Positions 28,750 to 39,474 are shown, counted from the stretch's first letter. The stretch: 64,000 nt of DNA from Roseovarius sp. S88 (GCF_037023735.1 NZ_CP146069.1:1901501-1965500); one strand, 5' to 3'. Notes: generated from the sequence alone by a model not told the origin. Numbers and translations are program-made.

Positions 28750-31440
28750 ATGCCCACGCTGAACGAGATCCGCTCGACGTTTTTGAATTTCTTTGACCGC
28801 AACGATCACGAGGTCGTGGCCAGCTCTCCGCTGGTGCCGCGCAATGATCCAACATTAATGTTCACCAATTCGGGCATGGTGCAGTTCAAGAACCTCTTCA
28901 CCGGCGTGGAAAAGCGCGACTATTCCCGTGCGACCACCAGTCAGAAATGCGTGCGGGCAGGCGGCAAGCATAATGATCTGGATAACGTGGGCTATACCGC
29001 ACGGCACCACACGTTTTTCGAGATGCTCGGCAATTTCAGTTTCGGCGATTATTTTAAATCGGACGCGATCCCCTATGCCTGGGACCTGCTGACCAAGGAT
29101 TTTGAGATCGACAAGTCGAAGCTTCTGGTCACGATTTATCATACCGATGATGAGGCGGCTGAGATCTGGAAAAAGCACGCGGGCCTTCCAGATGAGCGCA
29201 TCATCCGCATCGCCACGGATGACAATTTCTGGTCGATGGGGCCAACGGGGCCATGCGGGCCGTGTACTGAAATTTTCTATGATCATGGGCCGGACATCTG
29301 GGGTGGTCCTCCGGGAAGCCCTGAGGAGGATGGTGACAGGTTTATTGAGATCTGGAACCTCGTTTTCATGCAGAATGAGCGGTTCGAAGATGGCAGCATG
29401 GTCGATCTGGACATGCAGTCGATTGACACCGGCATGGGGCTGGAACGGATCGGTGCGCTCTTGCAGGGCAAGCATGACAATTACGACACCGACCTCATGC
29501 GCAACCTCATTGAGGCCAGTGCGAACGCCACAAATGTGGACCCTGATGGGGATGGCAATGTCCATCACCGGGTGATTGCCGATCACCTGCGCTCGACCTC
29601 GTTCCTGATTGCCGATGGCGTGATGCCATCGAATGAAGGGCGCGGCTATGTTCTGCGCAGGATTATGCGCCGCGCGATGCGGCATGCGCATCTTTTGGGC
29701 GCGCAGGATCCGGTGATGCACCGGCTGGTGCCGAGCCTTGTGGCGCAGATGGGTCAGGCCTTTCCCGAGCTGGGACAGGCGCAAGCGCTGATTGAGGAAA
29801 CGCTGGAGCTGGAAGAGAAACGTTTCAAGCAAACGCTCGACCGTGGCTTGCGGCTCTTGGATGATGAACTTGAGAAGCTTTCCGATGGCGCGGCTTTGCC
29901 AGGAGAGGCGGCGTTCAAGCTCTATGACACATACGGGTTTCCGTTGGATCTGACGCAAGATGCCTTGCGTGAAAAGGGCCGTGAGGTGGATGTGGCCGGG
30001 TTCGACGCGGCCATGGACGAACAGAAAGCCAAGGCACGTGCGGCCTGGGCCGGCACAGGCGAGGCGGCGGATGCCAGCGTTTGGTTTGAGCTGTCAGAGC
30101 AACATGAGGCCACGGATTTCCTCGGCTATGATACCGAGACTGCCGAAGGCGTGGTTCTGGCCATTGTGTCTGAAGGCAAGGAAACTCAATCCCTTGAAAC
30201 CGAGGGCGGCGGCGCCTGGGTGGTGTTCAACCAGACACCGTTCTACGCAGAATCCGGTGGGCAGGTCGGAGACCATGGGTATGTGCGCATTCTAGAAGGG
30301 ACACATGACGCATGGGAGACGCGGTTCTCTGGTCATGTCAGCGATGTACAGAAACGCGGAACAGGTCTTTTTGCGCATTATATGACATTGGATACCGGCA
30401 AGCTTGAAGTGGGTAACGCGGTGAAGCTTGAAGTCGACCACACCCGCCGCACGTCTATCCGCGCCAACCATTCGGCCACGCACCTGTTGCACGAAGCCCT
30501 ACGCAAGGCGCTTGGCGATCATGTAGCGCAACGCGGATCGCTCAATGCCGCAGATCGGCTGCGGTTTGATTTCAGCCATGCCAAGGCGATGAGCCTTGAA
30601 GAAATCAAACGCGTCGAGGAAGAGGTGAACGCCTATATCCGGCAGAACACGCCGGTGGAAACACGGATCATGCCACCCGATGATGCGCGGGAATTGGGCG
30701 CGCAGGCGCTTTTTGGCGAAAAATACGGCGACGAGGTCCGCGTGGTTTCAATGGGCACCGAGGCCGGGTCCGGCAAAGGGCTGGATGGACAGACCTATTC
30801 GATTGAGCTTTGCGGCGGCACGCATGTGCGCCAGACCGGGGATATCGGTATGTTCGTGACGCTGGGCGAAAGCGCCTCAAGTGCTGGCGTGCGCCGGATT
30901 GAAGCCCTCACAGGGGCCGAGGCGTTCAAGTATCTCAGCGAACAGGATCACCGGCTGGCCGAAGTGGCGCTGGAACTCAAAGCGCAGCCTGGCGATGTTC
31001 TGGATCGCGTGCGGGCGTTGATGGAAGAGCGCAAGGCGCTGAGCAATGAAGTGGCCCAATTGCGCCGCGATGTGGCTATGGGCGGCGGTGCGGTTGCAGG
31101 ACCCGAAGCCAAGGACATCGGCGGGGTCAAGTTCCTCGCACAGGTGCTGTCCGGCGTCTCGGGCAAGGACCTTCCGCCGTTGATGGACGAGATGAAAGAC
31201 AAGCTTGGCTCAGGCGCGATTCTCTTGATTGCCGATGCAGGCGGCAAGGCGGCTGTGGCGGCTGGTGTGACGAAAGACTTGACCGAACGCGTCTCTGCTG
31301 TTGATCTTGTCCGGGCTGCGGTAGGTGAACTTGGCGGCAAGGGCGGTGGCGGCCGTCCGGACATGGCGCAGGGCGGTGGCACGGATGTGACGCGCGCGGA
31401 TGCGGCGATCAAGGCGGCGGAGCGGGTGTTGGAAGACTGA
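28750..31440 (+). CDS. alaS: Alanyl-tRNA synthetase
   Basis: AlaS charges tRNA-Ala and edits mischarged products. The 896-aa protein has the class II catalytic core ([37 protein letters not shown]), then the editing domain with [17 protein letters not shown] and the zinc-site [15 protein letters not shown]-terminal coiled coil and glycine-rich C-Ala domain ([16 protein letters not shown]) complete it. Length and order are normal. The start is ATG 28750. Confidence 0.98.
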   Translation: MPTLNEIRSTFLNFFDRNDHEVVASSPLVPRNDPTLMFTNSGMVQFKNLFTGVEKRDYSRATTSQKCVRAGGKHNDLDNVGYTARHHTFFEMLGNFSFGDYFKSDAIPYAWDLLTKDFEIDKSKLLVTIYHTDDEAAEIWKKHAGLPDERIIRIATDDNFWSMGPTGPCGPCTEIFYDHGPDIWGGPPGSPEEDGDRFIEIWNLVFMQNERFEDGSMVDLDMQSIDTGMGLERIGALLQGKHDNYDTDLMRNLIEASANATNVDPDGDGNVHHRVIADHLRSTSFLIADGVMPSNEGRGYVLRRIMRRAMRHAHLLGAQDPVMHRLVPSLVAQMGQAFPELGQAQALIEETLELEEKRFKQTLDRGLRLLDDELEKLSDGAALPGEAAFKLYDTYGFPLDLTQDALREKGREVDVAGFDAAMDEQKAKARAAWAGTGEAADASVWFELSEQHEATDFLGYDTETAEGVVLAIVSEGKETQSLETEGGGAWVVFNQTPFYAESGGQVGDHGYVRILEGTHDAWETRFSGHVSDVQKRGTGLFAHYMTLDTGKLEVGNAVKLEVDHTRRTSIRANHSATHLLHEALRKALGDHVAQRGSLNAADRLRFDFSHAKAMSLEEIKRVEEEVNAYIRQNTPVETRIMPPDDARELGAQALFGEKYGDEVRVVSMGTEAGSGKGLDGQTYSIELCGGTHVRQTGDIGMFVTLGESASSAGVRRIEALTGAEAFKYLSEQDHRLAEVALELKAQPGDVLDRVRALMEERKALSNEVAQLRRDVAMGGGAVAGPEAKDIGGVKFLAQVLSGVSGKDLPPLMDEMKDKLGSGAILLIADAGGKAAVAAGVTKDLTERVSAVDLVRAAVGELGGKGGGGRPDMAQGGGTDVTRADAAIKAAERVLED

Positions 31441-31475
31441 CCTCTCTTTCCCGCCACCCTTGGGAGGGGGAGAGT

Positions 31476-31760
31476 ATGACAGCGTATGTGATTGCCCGGA
31501 TCAATGTGACGGAACCGGAAGACTACCAGACCTACGCCAGCCAGACTGTCGCGCTGGCCGAAAAAGCCGGCGGGCGGTTTCTGGTGAAAGGCGGCACACA
31601 GACGCAAGTTGAGGGCAACAGCCCCGACCGGCATGTGATCATAGAGTTCCCGGATCACCAAACGGCGATGGATTGGTATAATTCGCCTGAGTATCAACGC
31701 ATTTTGCCGATTGCCGTGTCGTCCAGCGAACGCGATATCGTCATTGTGGACGGCATTTAA
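31476..31760 (+). CDS. DUF1330 family protein (first copy)
   Basis: The 94-aa protein is a ferredoxin-like alpha/beta-barrel dimer of the DUF1330 family. It opens AYVIARINVTEPEDYQTYAS and has GGRFLVKGGTQTQVEG, VIIEFPDHQTAMDWYNSPEY and SSERDIVIVDG. The function of the family is unsettled. Its TAA stop codon lies within the end of a dispersed repeat element, and a paralog follows on the far side of that element. GGAGGGGG upstream gives a strong ribosome site. Confidence 0.87.
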   Translation: MTAYVIARINVTEPEDYQTYASQTVALAEKAGGRFLVKGGTQTQVEGNSPDRHVIIEFPDHQTAMDWYNSPEYQRILPIAVSSSERDIVIVDGI

Positions 31761-31870
31761 AGCGTTTTGCGATAGACCCAAATCACAGATGATCGCGAAA
31801 CGCAGCGTGACACTCAATCGTTGCACGCGTTTCACCTTTCGCTGATAGTTCAGGTGAAGGCGAAACGCTT
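31757..31870 (+). repeat. Dispersed 118-bp palindromic element, copy B
   Basis: This copy reads TTAAAGCGTTTTGCG at its left end and GGCGAAACGCTT at its right. It carries the shared core (GTGACACTCAATCGTTGCAC) on this strand. It is inverted relative to the plus-strand reading of copies A and C but has the same orientation relative to its upstream gene. Its first bases supply the TAA stop of the DUF1330 gene. The right end lacks the last few bases seen in A and C. Confidence 0.85.
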
Positions 31871-31885
31871 CAAAGGAGAATTGAC

Positions 31886-32173
31886 ATGCCTGCATTGTGG
31901 ATCGCACATGTGACCGTGACCGACGAAGAAGCCTATGGCCGCTATGCCAAGCTGGCCGGGCCTGCGTTGGAAAAACATGGTGGGCACTTCATTGCGCGAG
32001 CTGCGCGCTATGTGCAGCTTGAGGGGCGCGACCATCCACGCAATGTGGTGGCGAAATTCCCGTCGCTTGAGGCGGCAGAGACCTGTTATCACAGCGAAGA
32101 GTATCAAGCGGCGCTCGATCATGCACGCGGCGCGTCAGAGCGCGATTTGGTGATTGTCGAGACGACCGAGTAG
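31886..32173 (+). CDS. DUF1330 family protein (second copy)
   Basis: The 95-aa protein is a paralog of the one at 31476 (ALWIAHVTVTDEEAYGRYAK, GGHFIARAARYVQLEGRDHP, VVAKFPSLEAAETCYHSEEY, ASERDLVIVETTE). It starts 15 bases beyond repeat copy B with AAGGAG as ribosome site. It overlaps the following MOSC gene by one base (TAGTG). The tandem duplication predates or brackets the repeat insertion. Confidence 0.87.
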   Translation: MPALWIAHVTVTDEEAYGRYAKLAGPALEKHGGHFIARAARYVQLEGRDHPRNVVAKFPSLEAAETCYHSEEYQAALDHARGASERDLVIVETTE

Positions 32174-32643
32174 TGCAGGGCAAACTTGCCGAACTGATCA
32201 AAACCCATGCCGGGGCAGGGCGCGTGGACTGGATCGGTGTGCGCCCCGAGCGATTGGCCGAGGTTCTGCCTGTCTCATCCGCGAGGATCGTCAAAGACGG
32301 ATTGGAAGGGGACCACGGACGGTCCGGAAAACGCGCGGTCACGCTCCTTCAGGCGGAACATTTACCAGCAATTGCGGCACTGGCACATCGCGGCGCGGTC
32401 ACAGCAGAGCTGTTGCGCCGCAATCTCGTGGTATCCGGTATCAACCTGACGGCCCTGCGCAACCACCGGTTTCGGATGGGCGAGGCAGAACTTGAGATCA
32501 CCACCCCCTGCGCGCCCTGTTCCCGGATGGAGGCGGCCCTTGGCCCCGGCGGATACAACGCGATGCGAGGTCACGGCGGATGGTGCGCGCAGGTGGTGTC
32601 ACCGGGGCTGGTATCTATTGGGGATATGGTAGAGCGGGTTTAG
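32173..32643 (+). CDS. MOSC domain protein
   Basis: The 156-aa protein is a compact MOSC domain, as found at the C-terminus of molybdenum cofactor sulfurases and in YiiM-like proteins. It has GLEGDHGRSGKRAVTLLQAE, ELLRRNLVVSGINL and the conserved cysteine in TTPCAPCSRMEAALGPGGY. Such proteins transfer sulfur or handle Moco, but the substrate here is unknown. The start is GTG 32173, overlapping the stop of the DUF1330 gene, so the two are coupled. Confidence 0.85.
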   Translation: MQGKLAELIKTHAGAGRVDWIGVRPERLAEVLPVSSARIVKDGLEGDHGRSGKRAVTLLQAEHLPAIAALAHRGAVTAELLRRNLVVSGINLTALRNHRFRMGEAELEITTPCAPCSRMEAALGPGGYNAMRGHGGWCAQVVSPGLVSIGDMVERV

Positions 32644-32664
32644 CCTTATACCGACCAACCCGGT

Positions 32665-34488
32665 CTAGGCCCCAGATTTTGAAGCACGCTTTCTTTCATG
32701 AGGATCGAGATGGCGTTTGCGCAGACGGATGGCGTTCGGCGTGACCTCAACCAACTCGTCATCGTTGATATAGGTAATCGCCTCTTCCAGTGAGAGCGTG
32801 ATTGGCGTGGTCAAGCGCACAGCCTCATCGGTGCCAGAGGCGCGCACATTGGTGAGTTTCTTACCCTTGAGCGGGTTCACTTCCAGATCATTTTCGCGGC
32901 TGTGCTCCCCGATAATCATGCCCGTGTAAATCTTGGCTTGGGCTCCGATAAACATCTTGCCCCGATCCTCAAGGTTCCACAGCGCATAGGCGACGGATTC
33001 ACCGTTTTCCATGGAAATCAGAACCCCGGCACGACGGCCAGGGATCGGACCCTTATGTGGCGCCCAGCTGTGAAAGACGCGGTTGAGCACACCGGTGCCG
33101 CGTGTGTCCGTGAGAAATTCGCCATGATACCCGATCAACCCACGCGAGGGCACATGCGCCACAATGCGTGTTTTGCCCGTACCGGCCGGTTTCATCTCGG
33201 TCATTTCGCCGCGACGTGGTCCGGTGATTTTCTCAATCACCGCACCGGAGTAGTCATCATCGACGTCAATCGTAACTTCCTCGATAGGCTCAAGCTTTTG
33301 TCCCGTCTCATCTTCCCGCATCAGTACGCGAGGGCGCGAAATCGAAAGCTCAAACCCTTCGCGGCGCATGTTTTCAATCAGCACACCCATCTGCAATTCA
33401 CCGCGACCAGCCACGTCAAAGGCCTCGCCACCGGGAGTATCGGTGACTTTGATGGCGACGTTTGTTTCGGCCTCTTTCATGAGCCGTTCGCGAATGACAC
33501 GAGACTGCACCTTCTTGCCATCACGTCCCGCCAGCGGGCTGTCATTGATGCCGAAGGTGACCGAGATGGTGGGCGGATCGATGGGTTGTGCTTCAAGCGG
33601 TTCTTCGACGGCCAAAGCACAGATTGTATCGGCCACGGTCGCTTTGGACATGCCTGCGATGCTGACAATATCACCGGCTGTCGCCTCGTCGATGTCTTGT
33701 GTGGTCAGACCGCGGAACGCCTGAATTTTGGTGACGCGGAACTGTTCGATCTTTTGGCCGACACGGCTCAGCGCCTGGACGGTGGCTCCGACCTTAAGGT
33801 GACCGGATTCGACCCGTCCTGTCAGAATGCGACCCACAAACGGATCAGCCCCCAGCGTGGTGGCCAGCATCCGGAAGTCCTCATTCGTGCGGCTCACCTG
33901 GCGTGGGGCAGGGACGTGATTGACGATGAGATCGAAAAGTGCGGAGAGGTCGGCGCGCGGTCCGTCCAGTTCATGATCGGCCCAGCCGGAACGGCCCGAG
34001 GCATACATATGCGGGAAATCAAGCTGATCCTCACTGGCATCCAGGGACGCGAACAGATCGAAGCATTCATCCAGTGCGCGATCGGGTTCGGCATCGGGTT
34101 TGTCCACCTTGTTGAGCACCACGATCGGGCGCAGGCCAAGCGCCAGCGCCTTGGAGGTCACGAATTTGGTCTGCGGCATGGGGCCTTCGGCGGCATCTAC
34201 CAACAGAACGACACCATCGACCATGCTCAGGATACGCTCGACCTCGCCGCCGAAATCAGCGTGGCCAGGGGTGTCAACAATGTTGATCCGCGTGGTTTTC
34301 CATTCCACTGATGTGGGCTTGGCAAAGATGGTGATACCGCGTTCACGCTCAAGATCGTTGCTGTCCATGGCGCGTTCGACCACGGCCTGACCTTCGCGAA
34401 ATACGCCTGATTGCTTAAGCAATTCGTCCACGAGCGTGGTTTTCCCGTGGTCTACGTGGGCAATGATAGCAATGTTGCGCAGGTCCAT
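32665..34488 (-). CDS. typA: Translational GTPase TypA/BipA
   Basis: TypA (BipA) is an EF-G-like GTPase that binds the 70S ribosome and acts in assembly and stress adaptation. The 607-aa protein begins with the G domain ([62 protein letters not shown]), then domain II, two EF-G-like domains and the typical C-terminal block ([20 protein letters not shown]). The start is ATG 34488. It is convergent with the MOSC gene. Confidence 0.97.
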   Translation of the reverse strand: MDLRNIAIIAHVDHGKTTLVDELLKQSGVFREGQAVVERAMDSNDLERERGITIFAKPTSVEWKTTRINIVDTPGHADFGGEVERILSMVDGVVLLVDAAEGPMPQTKFVTSKALALGLRPIVVLNKVDKPDAEPDRALDECFDLFASLDASEDQLDFPHMYASGRSGWADHELDGPRADLSALFDLIVNHVPAPRQVSRTNEDFRMLATTLGADPFVGRILTGRVESGHLKVGATVQALSRVGQKIEQFRVTKIQAFRGLTTQDIDEATAGDIVSIAGMSKATVADTICALAVEEPLEAQPIDPPTISVTFGINDSPLAGRDGKKVQSRVIRERLMKEAETNVAIKVTDTPGGEAFDVAGRGELQMGVLIENMRREGFELSISRPRVLMREDETGQKLEPIEEVTIDVDDDYSGAVIEKITGPRRGEMTEMKPAGTGKTRIVAHVPSRGLIGYHGEFLTDTRGTGVLNRVFHSWAPHKGPIPGRRAGVLISMENGESVAYALWNLEDRGKMFIGAQAKIYTGMIIGEHSRENDLEVNPLKGKKLTNVRASGTDEAVRLTTPITLSLEEAITYINDDELVEVTPNAIRLRKRHLDPHERKRASKSGA

Positions 34489-34561
34489 ATGCGTGCTCTT
34501 TCCTCTGGTGTGAGATGCGCCCTATACGGGGTCGCACCGAATGGCCAGAGGCAAATCGTTC

Positions 34562-35485
34562 TTATGCTGCAATGCGGCGGCGGGCGAGGCCTGGAAGGCG
34601 CAGCATGGTAGGACCTAAAGGTCGCAACGCGGCCCCGCTCCCGAGCTTGAACCGGGCAAGACCCGGAGCGTTTTCGCTATCGACCGTGCCGAGGTCGAGA
34701 CGTTGGCACCCCTGTACCGCCAGCCAGTTCGCAGCGCGCCACAAGAGCAGGTTATGCGCCGAATACTTGCGCCCTTCCGTGTCACTCCAGCCGATGTGAT
34801 AGCTGGCCGTGGGTGGATGGCGCAGGAACAGCATTGCGGCGATGATCCGCCCCTGACGATGCGCCAGGAAAAGTCGTGTGGCGTTGGGGTGAAGCCGCGC
34901 CCAGGCTTTGGTAAAGGCCGGGGGCAGGGCGCGATACCGGCGCGCGCGGCGTTGCATCGTTTCCGCCTGCAAGAGCCAGTTATCCCGGCCCGGCTGAAAC
35001 CGTCGATGCGCCACTTCAATGTCACTGCGTTCGGCATGACGCAGACGGTTGCGCCATTTGACCAACTGCGCGGCAAGACTTGCCTCGGGCGCGTCGCACA
35101 AACACAGCTCAGCCACGTATTGGCATGTCCAGAGGGCGCGGTAACCCGCAGCGGCAAAGAGAGGAAGTTCGGCCGGTGTTTCCAAGGAGACGATGGATCC
35201 TGCGGCCACACCTGCATCTTTATGAAGCAGATCAACAACATGGTGTCGATCACGCCCGGAAGCCCCCGGCGCCCAGACAGGACCACGCGGCACCCATCGC
35301 AGCTGCACCGGACCAAACTGGCGCTTGACCAATTGAAGATGTGCGACACGTACCCCGTGTTTGCGTGCGCTCAGACAGGTCACATCGGCCCCCAACGCCC
35401 GCAGGGCATCGCCGTAGTAAGGATGCTGCTGCATCGCGCAAAGCCCTGGAGGCATAACGCCGCTCGGATCAGAATACAGTTCCAT
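34562..35485 (-). CDS. FemAB/BioF2-like GNAT acyltransferase
   Basis: The 307-aa protein (from ATG 35485) has the double GNAT-like layout of FemAB-related proteins. The N-terminal half contains PYYGDALRALGADV, and the C-terminal half has RLFLAHRQGRIIAAMLFLRH, AHNLLLWRAANWLAVQGCQ and RLDLGTVDSENAPGLARFKL. FemAB-type proteins use aminoacyl-tRNA; others of this shape acylate polysaccharide. The substrate is unknown here. A longer reading to 35590 exists but would overlap a divergent small ORF. It is preceded on the same strand by no obvious partner. Confidence 0.72.
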   Translation of the reverse strand: MELYSDPSGVMPPGLCAMQQHPYYGDALRALGADVTCLSARKHGVRVAHLQLVKRQFGPVQLRWVPRGPVWAPGASGRDRHHVVDLLHKDAGVAAGSIVSLETPAELPLFAAAGYRALWTCQYVAELCLCDAPEASLAAQLVKWRNRLRHAERSDIEVAHRRFQPGRDNWLLQAETMQRRARRYRALPPAFTKAWARLHPNATRLFLAHRQGRIIAAMLFLRHPPTASYHIGWSDTEGRKYSAHNLLLWRAANWLAVQGCQRLDLGTVDSENAPGLARFKLGSGAALRPLGPTMLRLPGLARRRIAA

Positions 35486-35532
35486 GCTGTCATTAACCGG
35501 ATCAAAACCTAAATCGTGGTTAAGTCCGCCGC

Positions 35533-35676
35533 ATGAAACGATCCATACAACATATGAGCAATGTGCATGCACCGCCGCCACGTCCGACACTGCTAGCGGC
35601 GCTCATTCTGGCGCTATTTTTATCGACTGTGTTTCTGACGGGGCTGGCTGCCGTGCGTTCAATTTGGGGGCTATAG
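35533..35676 (+). CDS. Putative small single-pass membrane protein, 47 aa
   Basis: This frame is shorter than usual gene-calling limits. It reads MKRSIQHMSNVHAPPPRP, then a hydrophobic helix of about 22 residues (TLLAALILALFLSTVFLTGL) and a short AAVRSIWGL tail, followed by TAG. It fills the gap between the divergent acyltransferase-like gene and the convergent bchJ almost exactly. No strong ribosome site is seen. A second ATG gives a 40-residue form. The function is unknown. Confidence 0.45.
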   Translation: MKRSIQHMSNVHAPPPRPTLLAALILALFLSTVFLTGLAAVRSIWGL

Positions 35677-35691
35677 CGCGCCTTGAGGCTG

Positions 35692-36288
35692 TCAGGGCGC
35701 GATATCAATCGCAAAGACACACGCCTCGGATCCGAGTTGTGCGCAGCAATGTGTCTCAACACAACGGCACCGGGGATGCACGAGCACCTGATACAAATGT
35801 TCAAACACCGCGGCATGCCAGGTGCAGAGCGGTGCTTGACTGACCTCGCCGCGCACAACCGGGTTGTCTTTGATCCGGTAGGTCCAGGGTGACACACATT
35901 CAAATTGACCCGACCCGGCGAAAGTCCATGCATGTTTTGTGATAGCCTTGGACAGCAATATTGCGGCAAGGCGGGCCGGCAGCAGCCGAAGGAGCGTTTG
36001 CGCTTTTTGAGGAATGCGGTGCGCCAGAATATAGGCTGCTGTAGCACGCCCGGCCTCAGCGGCTAGAAGCGGGGCAGATTGCGGCTCCTCCTTGCGCAAA
36101 AGCTGATGCAGGCGCGCGGCATGTGCTTCGGGGATCATCTCGGTCCCATCCGGGGCCTCATCCATCCCCGCCGCCTTCAGCATCTTGGTCACGCGCGACG
36201 TGCCACCAAGCCGTTCAATCAACGGCAGCAACTGTAGAACCGCGTTGGGGCCAATCACATTGGACGTGGCATTCTTTGGCCTAGACAT
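35692..36288 (-). CDS. bchJ: BchJ, bacteriochlorophyll biosynthesis V4R-domain protein
   Basis: The 198-aa protein matches BchJ, once assigned as 4-vinyl protochlorophyllide reductase and now thought to assist tetrapyrrole handling. It has a V4R-like domain with [20 protein letters not shown], an [20 protein letters not shown] helix and the cysteine-rich end ([16 protein letters not shown], then [13 protein letters not shown]). The ATG at 36288 overlaps the end of bchE by eight bases, so the two form one operon. bchG, which often follows, is absent. Confidence 0.85.
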   Translation of the reverse strand: MSRPKNATSNVIGPNAVLQLLPLIERLGGTSRVTKMLKAAGMDEAPDGTEMIPEAHAARLHQLLRKEEPQSAPLLAAEAGRATAAYILAHRIPQKAQTLLRLLPARLAAILLSKAITKHAWTFAGSGQFECVSPWTYRIKDNPVVRGEVSQAPLCTWHAAVFEHLYQVLVHPRCRCVETHCCAQLGSEACVFAIDIAP

Positions 36289-37945
36289 CTTCCATCTGCT
36301 GATCACTTCCGCCACAGGCTCTCACTTCGGCGCCGTTGGGCATTTTGAAGTTTTGCGTACGTTGCGCGGAGCGGTCTTTCATCTGCGCTTTCACCGCAGC
36401 GCGACGTTCTGCGGCACGCGCGGCCTTATCAGCGGAGGCTTCCCAGTCTTCAAGCTGGGCTTCGGCCAATTGCCGGGTTTCGTCAAAGTGGAAATCAACC
36501 GAATTCTTCGTTTGCGGCCCCCAGTATCCGGCCTTGCCCAGATCATAGAATGTCCGCTGGAACCCGGCCTTGAGAAAGGCATAGAGACAGCCCAGAAGAT
36601 ATCTCCGCCGAAACCCGGTGCCGCGCCATGGATAATGGAACAGCGCCTTCTTGCTGTAAAACCGGCGGTAGTTGTTCATCACACCATCCAGCAGTTCGCC
36701 CCGCTCCATCGCCGCGGGCTTCATGATCGGGGTGACAAAGTTGTATTTGGAGAAGTCGTAAATCTCGACCTGATCTTTCAGTTCCTGAAAGAGCGGTGTG
36801 AAGGGCCAGGGGGTGTACATCGACCAGTTCGCCAGATCGGGCTGCCAGTCCCAGGCCATCTGGTAGGTTTCTTCCAGCGTCTCAGGCGTTTCATTGTCCA
36901 GTCCGACAATGAATTGCGCCTCAACGAGAATATCAGCCTCACGCAGCAGGCGGATGGCGGTCTTGTTTTCGTCGACCTTGGTTTCCTTGTTGAAGATATC
37001 GAGCTTCATTTGCGCGGCGGCTTCGGTGCCAAGCGACACATGCACCAGACCTGCCTTGCGATAGAACTTGAGCAGATCCTTGTCCCGGTAGATATCTGTC
37101 ACACGGGTGTTGATGCCCCATTTGACGCGTTTGGGCAGGCCGCGGTCGATCAACTCCTGACAGAAGGCCACGAATTTCTTTTTATTGATAGTGGGTTCTT
37201 CGTCGGCGAGGATGAAAAAGCCGACGCCATGGTTGTCTACGAGGTCTTCAATCTCATCGACCACATCCTTGGGATTACGCACCCGATAGTCGCGCCAGAA
37301 TTTCCATTGGCTGCAGAAAGAACAGGTGAACGGACAGCCACGCGCGAGGTTGGGGATGGCCACGCGCGTGCCAAGCGGGATGTAGATATATTTCTCCCAC
37401 TCCAGCACGGTCCAGTCAGGTTTGATCGCCGAGAGGTCCTTGACCGTTGAGGCAGCAGCGGTGGCGACGATCTCATCGCCGTCGCGAAAGGCAAGCCCCT
37501 TGATCTTGTGGCGCTCCTTGGGCCAGCGGCCGTCTTCTATGGCCAGCATCAGTTCGGTGCAAATCTCTTCGCCTTCGCCGCGGACGATGACGTCAATCCA
37601 GGGGGCCTCTGACAAGACCTGCTTGAACATGAATGTCGCGTGAACACCGCCCATCACGCGCACGGCATGCGGGGCGACCTCGCTGGCGATTCTAAGCACC
37701 TCTTCGGCGCGGTAAATGGAAGGGGTGATGGCCGTGACGCCGACCACGTCGGGATGCAGGGCTTCGATTTGATGCGCCAGGTCCTCGTCCGAGATGTCAT
37801 TTGTCATCGCATCGATGAAATGAACATCATCGAAGCCTGCAGTGCGCAGGTGGCCCGTCAGGTACGCCACCCAAGCTGGTGGCCAGGTGCCCGCAATTTC
37901 CGCACCACCGGATCGGTAGTTCGGGTGAACAAATAGAATGCGCAT
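36281..37945 (-). CDS. bchE: Mg-protoporphyrin IX monomethyl ester anaerobic oxidative cyclase BchE
   Basis: BchE forms the fifth ring of bacteriochlorophyll without oxygen, using cobalamin and radical SAM chemistry. The 554-aa protein has an N-terminal B12-binding-like domain (residues 1-150, [19 protein letters not shown]) and a radical SAM core with the cluster motif CPFTCSFC (Cys204, Cys208, Cys211). A C-terminal domain of BchE type follows. A perfect PpsR/CrtJ-type palindrome lies 14 bases before the start, which fits oxygen and light control. bchJ is coupled downstream. It lies among housekeeping genes, away from any photosynthesis cluster in view. Confidence 0.93.
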   Translation of the reverse strand: MRILFVHPNYRSGGAEIAGTWPPAWVAYLTGHLRTAGFDDVHFIDAMTNDISDEDLAHQIEALHPDVVGVTAITPSIYRAEEVLRIASEVAPHAVRVMGGVHATFMFKQVLSEAPWIDVIVRGEGEEICTELMLAIEDGRWPKERHKIKGLAFRDGDEIVATAAASTVKDLSAIKPDWTVLEWEKYIYIPLGTRVAIPNLARGCPFTCSFCSQWKFWRDYRVRNPKDVVDEIEDLVDNHGVGFFILADEEPTINKKKFVAFCQELIDRGLPKRVKWGINTRVTDIYRDKDLLKFYRKAGLVHVSLGTEAAAQMKLDIFNKETKVDENKTAIRLLREADILVEAQFIVGLDNETPETLEETYQMAWDWQPDLANWSMYTPWPFTPLFQELKDQVEIYDFSKYNFVTPIMKPAAMERGELLDGVMNNYRRFYSKKALFHYPWRGTGFRRRYLLGCLYAFLKAGFQRTFYDLGKAGYWGPQTKNSVDFHFDETRQLAEAQLEDWEASADKAARAAERRAAVKAQMKDRSAQRTQNFKMPNGAEVRACGGSDQQMEDV

Positions 37946-37958
37946 ATCAATCTCCCTG

Positions 37959-37976
37959 TGTAAACTTAAGTTTACA
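37959..37976 (-). promoter_or_regulatory. PpsR/CrtJ operator upstream of bchE
   Basis: The 18-bp perfect palindrome TGTAAACTT-AAGTTTACA fits the PpsR/CrtJ consensus TGT-N12-ACA exactly. It lies 14 bp upstream of the bchE ATG. In purple bacteria this repressor shuts down bacteriochlorophyll genes in oxygen and light. The palindrome is symmetric, so strand is nominal. Confidence 0.83.
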
Positions 37977-38062
37977 GCAGTGGAAATTACAGAGGTTGAC
38001 GCAGATCAAGGAAGGTGCGGAATCCGCCTTATGCAGCTGTCGCTACACGCTTCTTTTTGAGT

Positions 38063-38180
38063 CTAAAGCGTTTCGCCTTTAACCTGAGACAACAGCGAGA
38101 GGCGAAACGCGTGCAACGATTGAGTGTCGCGCTGCGTTTCGCGATCCTCTGCGAGTCAGGTTGATAGCGAGACGCTTTAG
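38063..38180 (-). repeat. Dispersed 118-bp palindromic element, copy C
   Basis: This is the most regular of the three copies. The ends CTAAAGCG and CGCTTTAG are perfect inverted repeats. The left arm can pair GCGTTTCGCC with GGCGAAACGC, and the right arm GCGTTTCGC with GCGAGACGC, giving two hairpins around the core GCAACGATTGAGTGTCGC. The right end overlaps the stop codon of ssb, so on the minus strand the gene runs into TAAAGCG. Confidence 0.88.
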
Positions 38181-38668
38181 AATGGAATTTCGTCGTCGTA
38201 GTCGCGCGATGGCGCATTGTCGGACTGGCCACCCTCCGAAGACGGGCCGCTATCATAGCCTTGGTCGTAGCCACCACCGTAACTGCCGCCACCGCCACCG
38301 CCGCCGGACCCTCCGTCACGAGAATCAAGGAAGGTCAGTTCACCGGCATAAGGGCGCAAGACCACTTCGGTGGAGTATCGATCCTGACCGGACTGATCCT
38401 GCCATTTGCGGGTTTCCAGCTTACCCTCGATATACACTTTAGAACCCTTGCGCAGATACTGCTCGGCCAGACGCGCGAGGTTTTCGTTGAAGATCGCCAC
38501 CGAGTGCCATTCGGTGCGTTCGCGCCGCTCGCCGGTGTTGCGATCTTTCCAAGTCTCAGAGGTGGCAATGCGCAGGTTGCAGACCTTGCCGCCATTCTGA
38601 AAGGTACGCACTTCGGGGTCGCGCCCCAGATTGCCAATGATGATGACCTTGTTGACTGAGCCGGCCAT
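38177..38668 (-). CDS. ssb: Single-stranded DNA-binding protein
   Basis: The 163-aa protein has an N-terminal OB fold ([58 protein letters not shown]), a Gly/Tyr/Asp-rich linker and the conserved acidic tip DDEIPF that recruits partner proteins. SSB coats single-stranded DNA in replication and repair. Its TAA stop is formed by the edge of repeat copy C, which leaves the essential tip intact. Confidence 0.98.
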   Translation of the reverse strand: MAGSVNKVIIIGNLGRDPEVRTFQNGGKVCNLRIATSETWKDRNTGERRERTEWHSVAIFNENLARLAEQYLRKGSKVYIEGKLETRKWQDQSGQDRYSTEVVLRPYAGELTFLDSRDGGSGGGGGGGSYGGGYDQGYDSGPSSEGGQSDNAPSRDYDDEIPF

Positions 38669-38870
38669 GCGTCCTCCTCGCTCTTTTCATGCCTCTGACA
38701 CGCCTTCGTTACACCACCGCAAAGAAATGAACAAATACCTAACGCAACAAATTGAAAATGATCCGAATGGACCGTTCGACGCACACGATCGCGATCTCTG
38801 GCAATTTGTCCTAAAACCAGTATAGTGCGCCGGGTTGGAACCTGTGACGTGGTAGGGGGCGTGGATCGAT

Positions 38871-39464
38871 ATGCGTGTTTTGGCGGCAGCCATCACTTGT
38901 GTTTCTTTGGCTTGGCCCATGGCCGCTTCGGCCGATATTTTTTCGACCCAAGGCAAGAACCGCATTTTCAAATCGCAGACCAAGGTGCTCGATAACCGGG
39001 CAAGGGCACAGTACAACTCGTCCGTGCGGTTGCAGCCGCAGAAAGTGCATACACCCACCAAATGGGACGACGAGCCTACGCAAACTTTTCGTGGCGCGTA
39101 TCGCGGTCCATACCTGAGCGCGGCCAGGCAAGCGGCGGCAAAGCACGGTGTGCCGCAGGATTTGTTTCTTCGGCTGGTACAACAGGAATCGGGATGGAAT
39201 CCACGGGCCAAATCGCACAAGGGTGCTATCGGCCTGGCACAGCTGATGCCGGGAACGGCCTCATACCTTGGCGTCAACCCACATGATCCATATGAAAACC
39301 TGGATGGCGGAGCGCGCTACCTGGCCGAGCAATACCGCAAATTCCGGTCGTGGCGTTTGGCGTTGGCCGCATATAACGCCGGACCAGCGGCGGTCGAGAA
39401 ATACAATGGCGTGCCGCCGTTTAAGGAAACGCGCAACTACGTCAAAGTGATCTGGGGCAGCTAA
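38871..39464 (+). CDS. Lytic transglycosylase (SLT domain)
   Basis: The 197-aa protein starts with a signal peptide ([20 protein letters not shown], ending SAD) and has a C-terminal SLT domain. That domain carries the catalytic glutamate in [20 protein letters not shown], then [14 protein letters not shown], and [20 protein letters not shown]. It should cleave peptidoglycan glycan strands in the periplasm. It is divergent from ssb with a 200-bp gap in which I see no other gene. Confidence 0.9.
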   Translation: MRVLAAAITCVSLAWPMAASADIFSTQGKNRIFKSQTKVLDNRARAQYNSSVRLQPQKVHTPTKWDDEPTQTFRGAYRGPYLSAARQAAAKHGVPQDLFLRLVQQESGWNPRAKSHKGAIGLAQLMPGTASYLGVNPHDPYENLDGGARYLAEQYRKFRSWRLALAAYNAGPAAVEKYNGVPPFKETRNYVKVIWGS

Positions 39465-39474
39465 GCCCTTACGC

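Noticed and set aside
32902..34311. 469-codon open frame antisense to typA
   Set aside because: It lies wholly within typA, whose motifs and length are complete. Long antisense frames are common in GC-rich DNA.
36185..37450. 421-codon frame antisense to bchE
   Set aside because: BchE is clearly real, with its radical SAM motif; the opposite frame has no domain.
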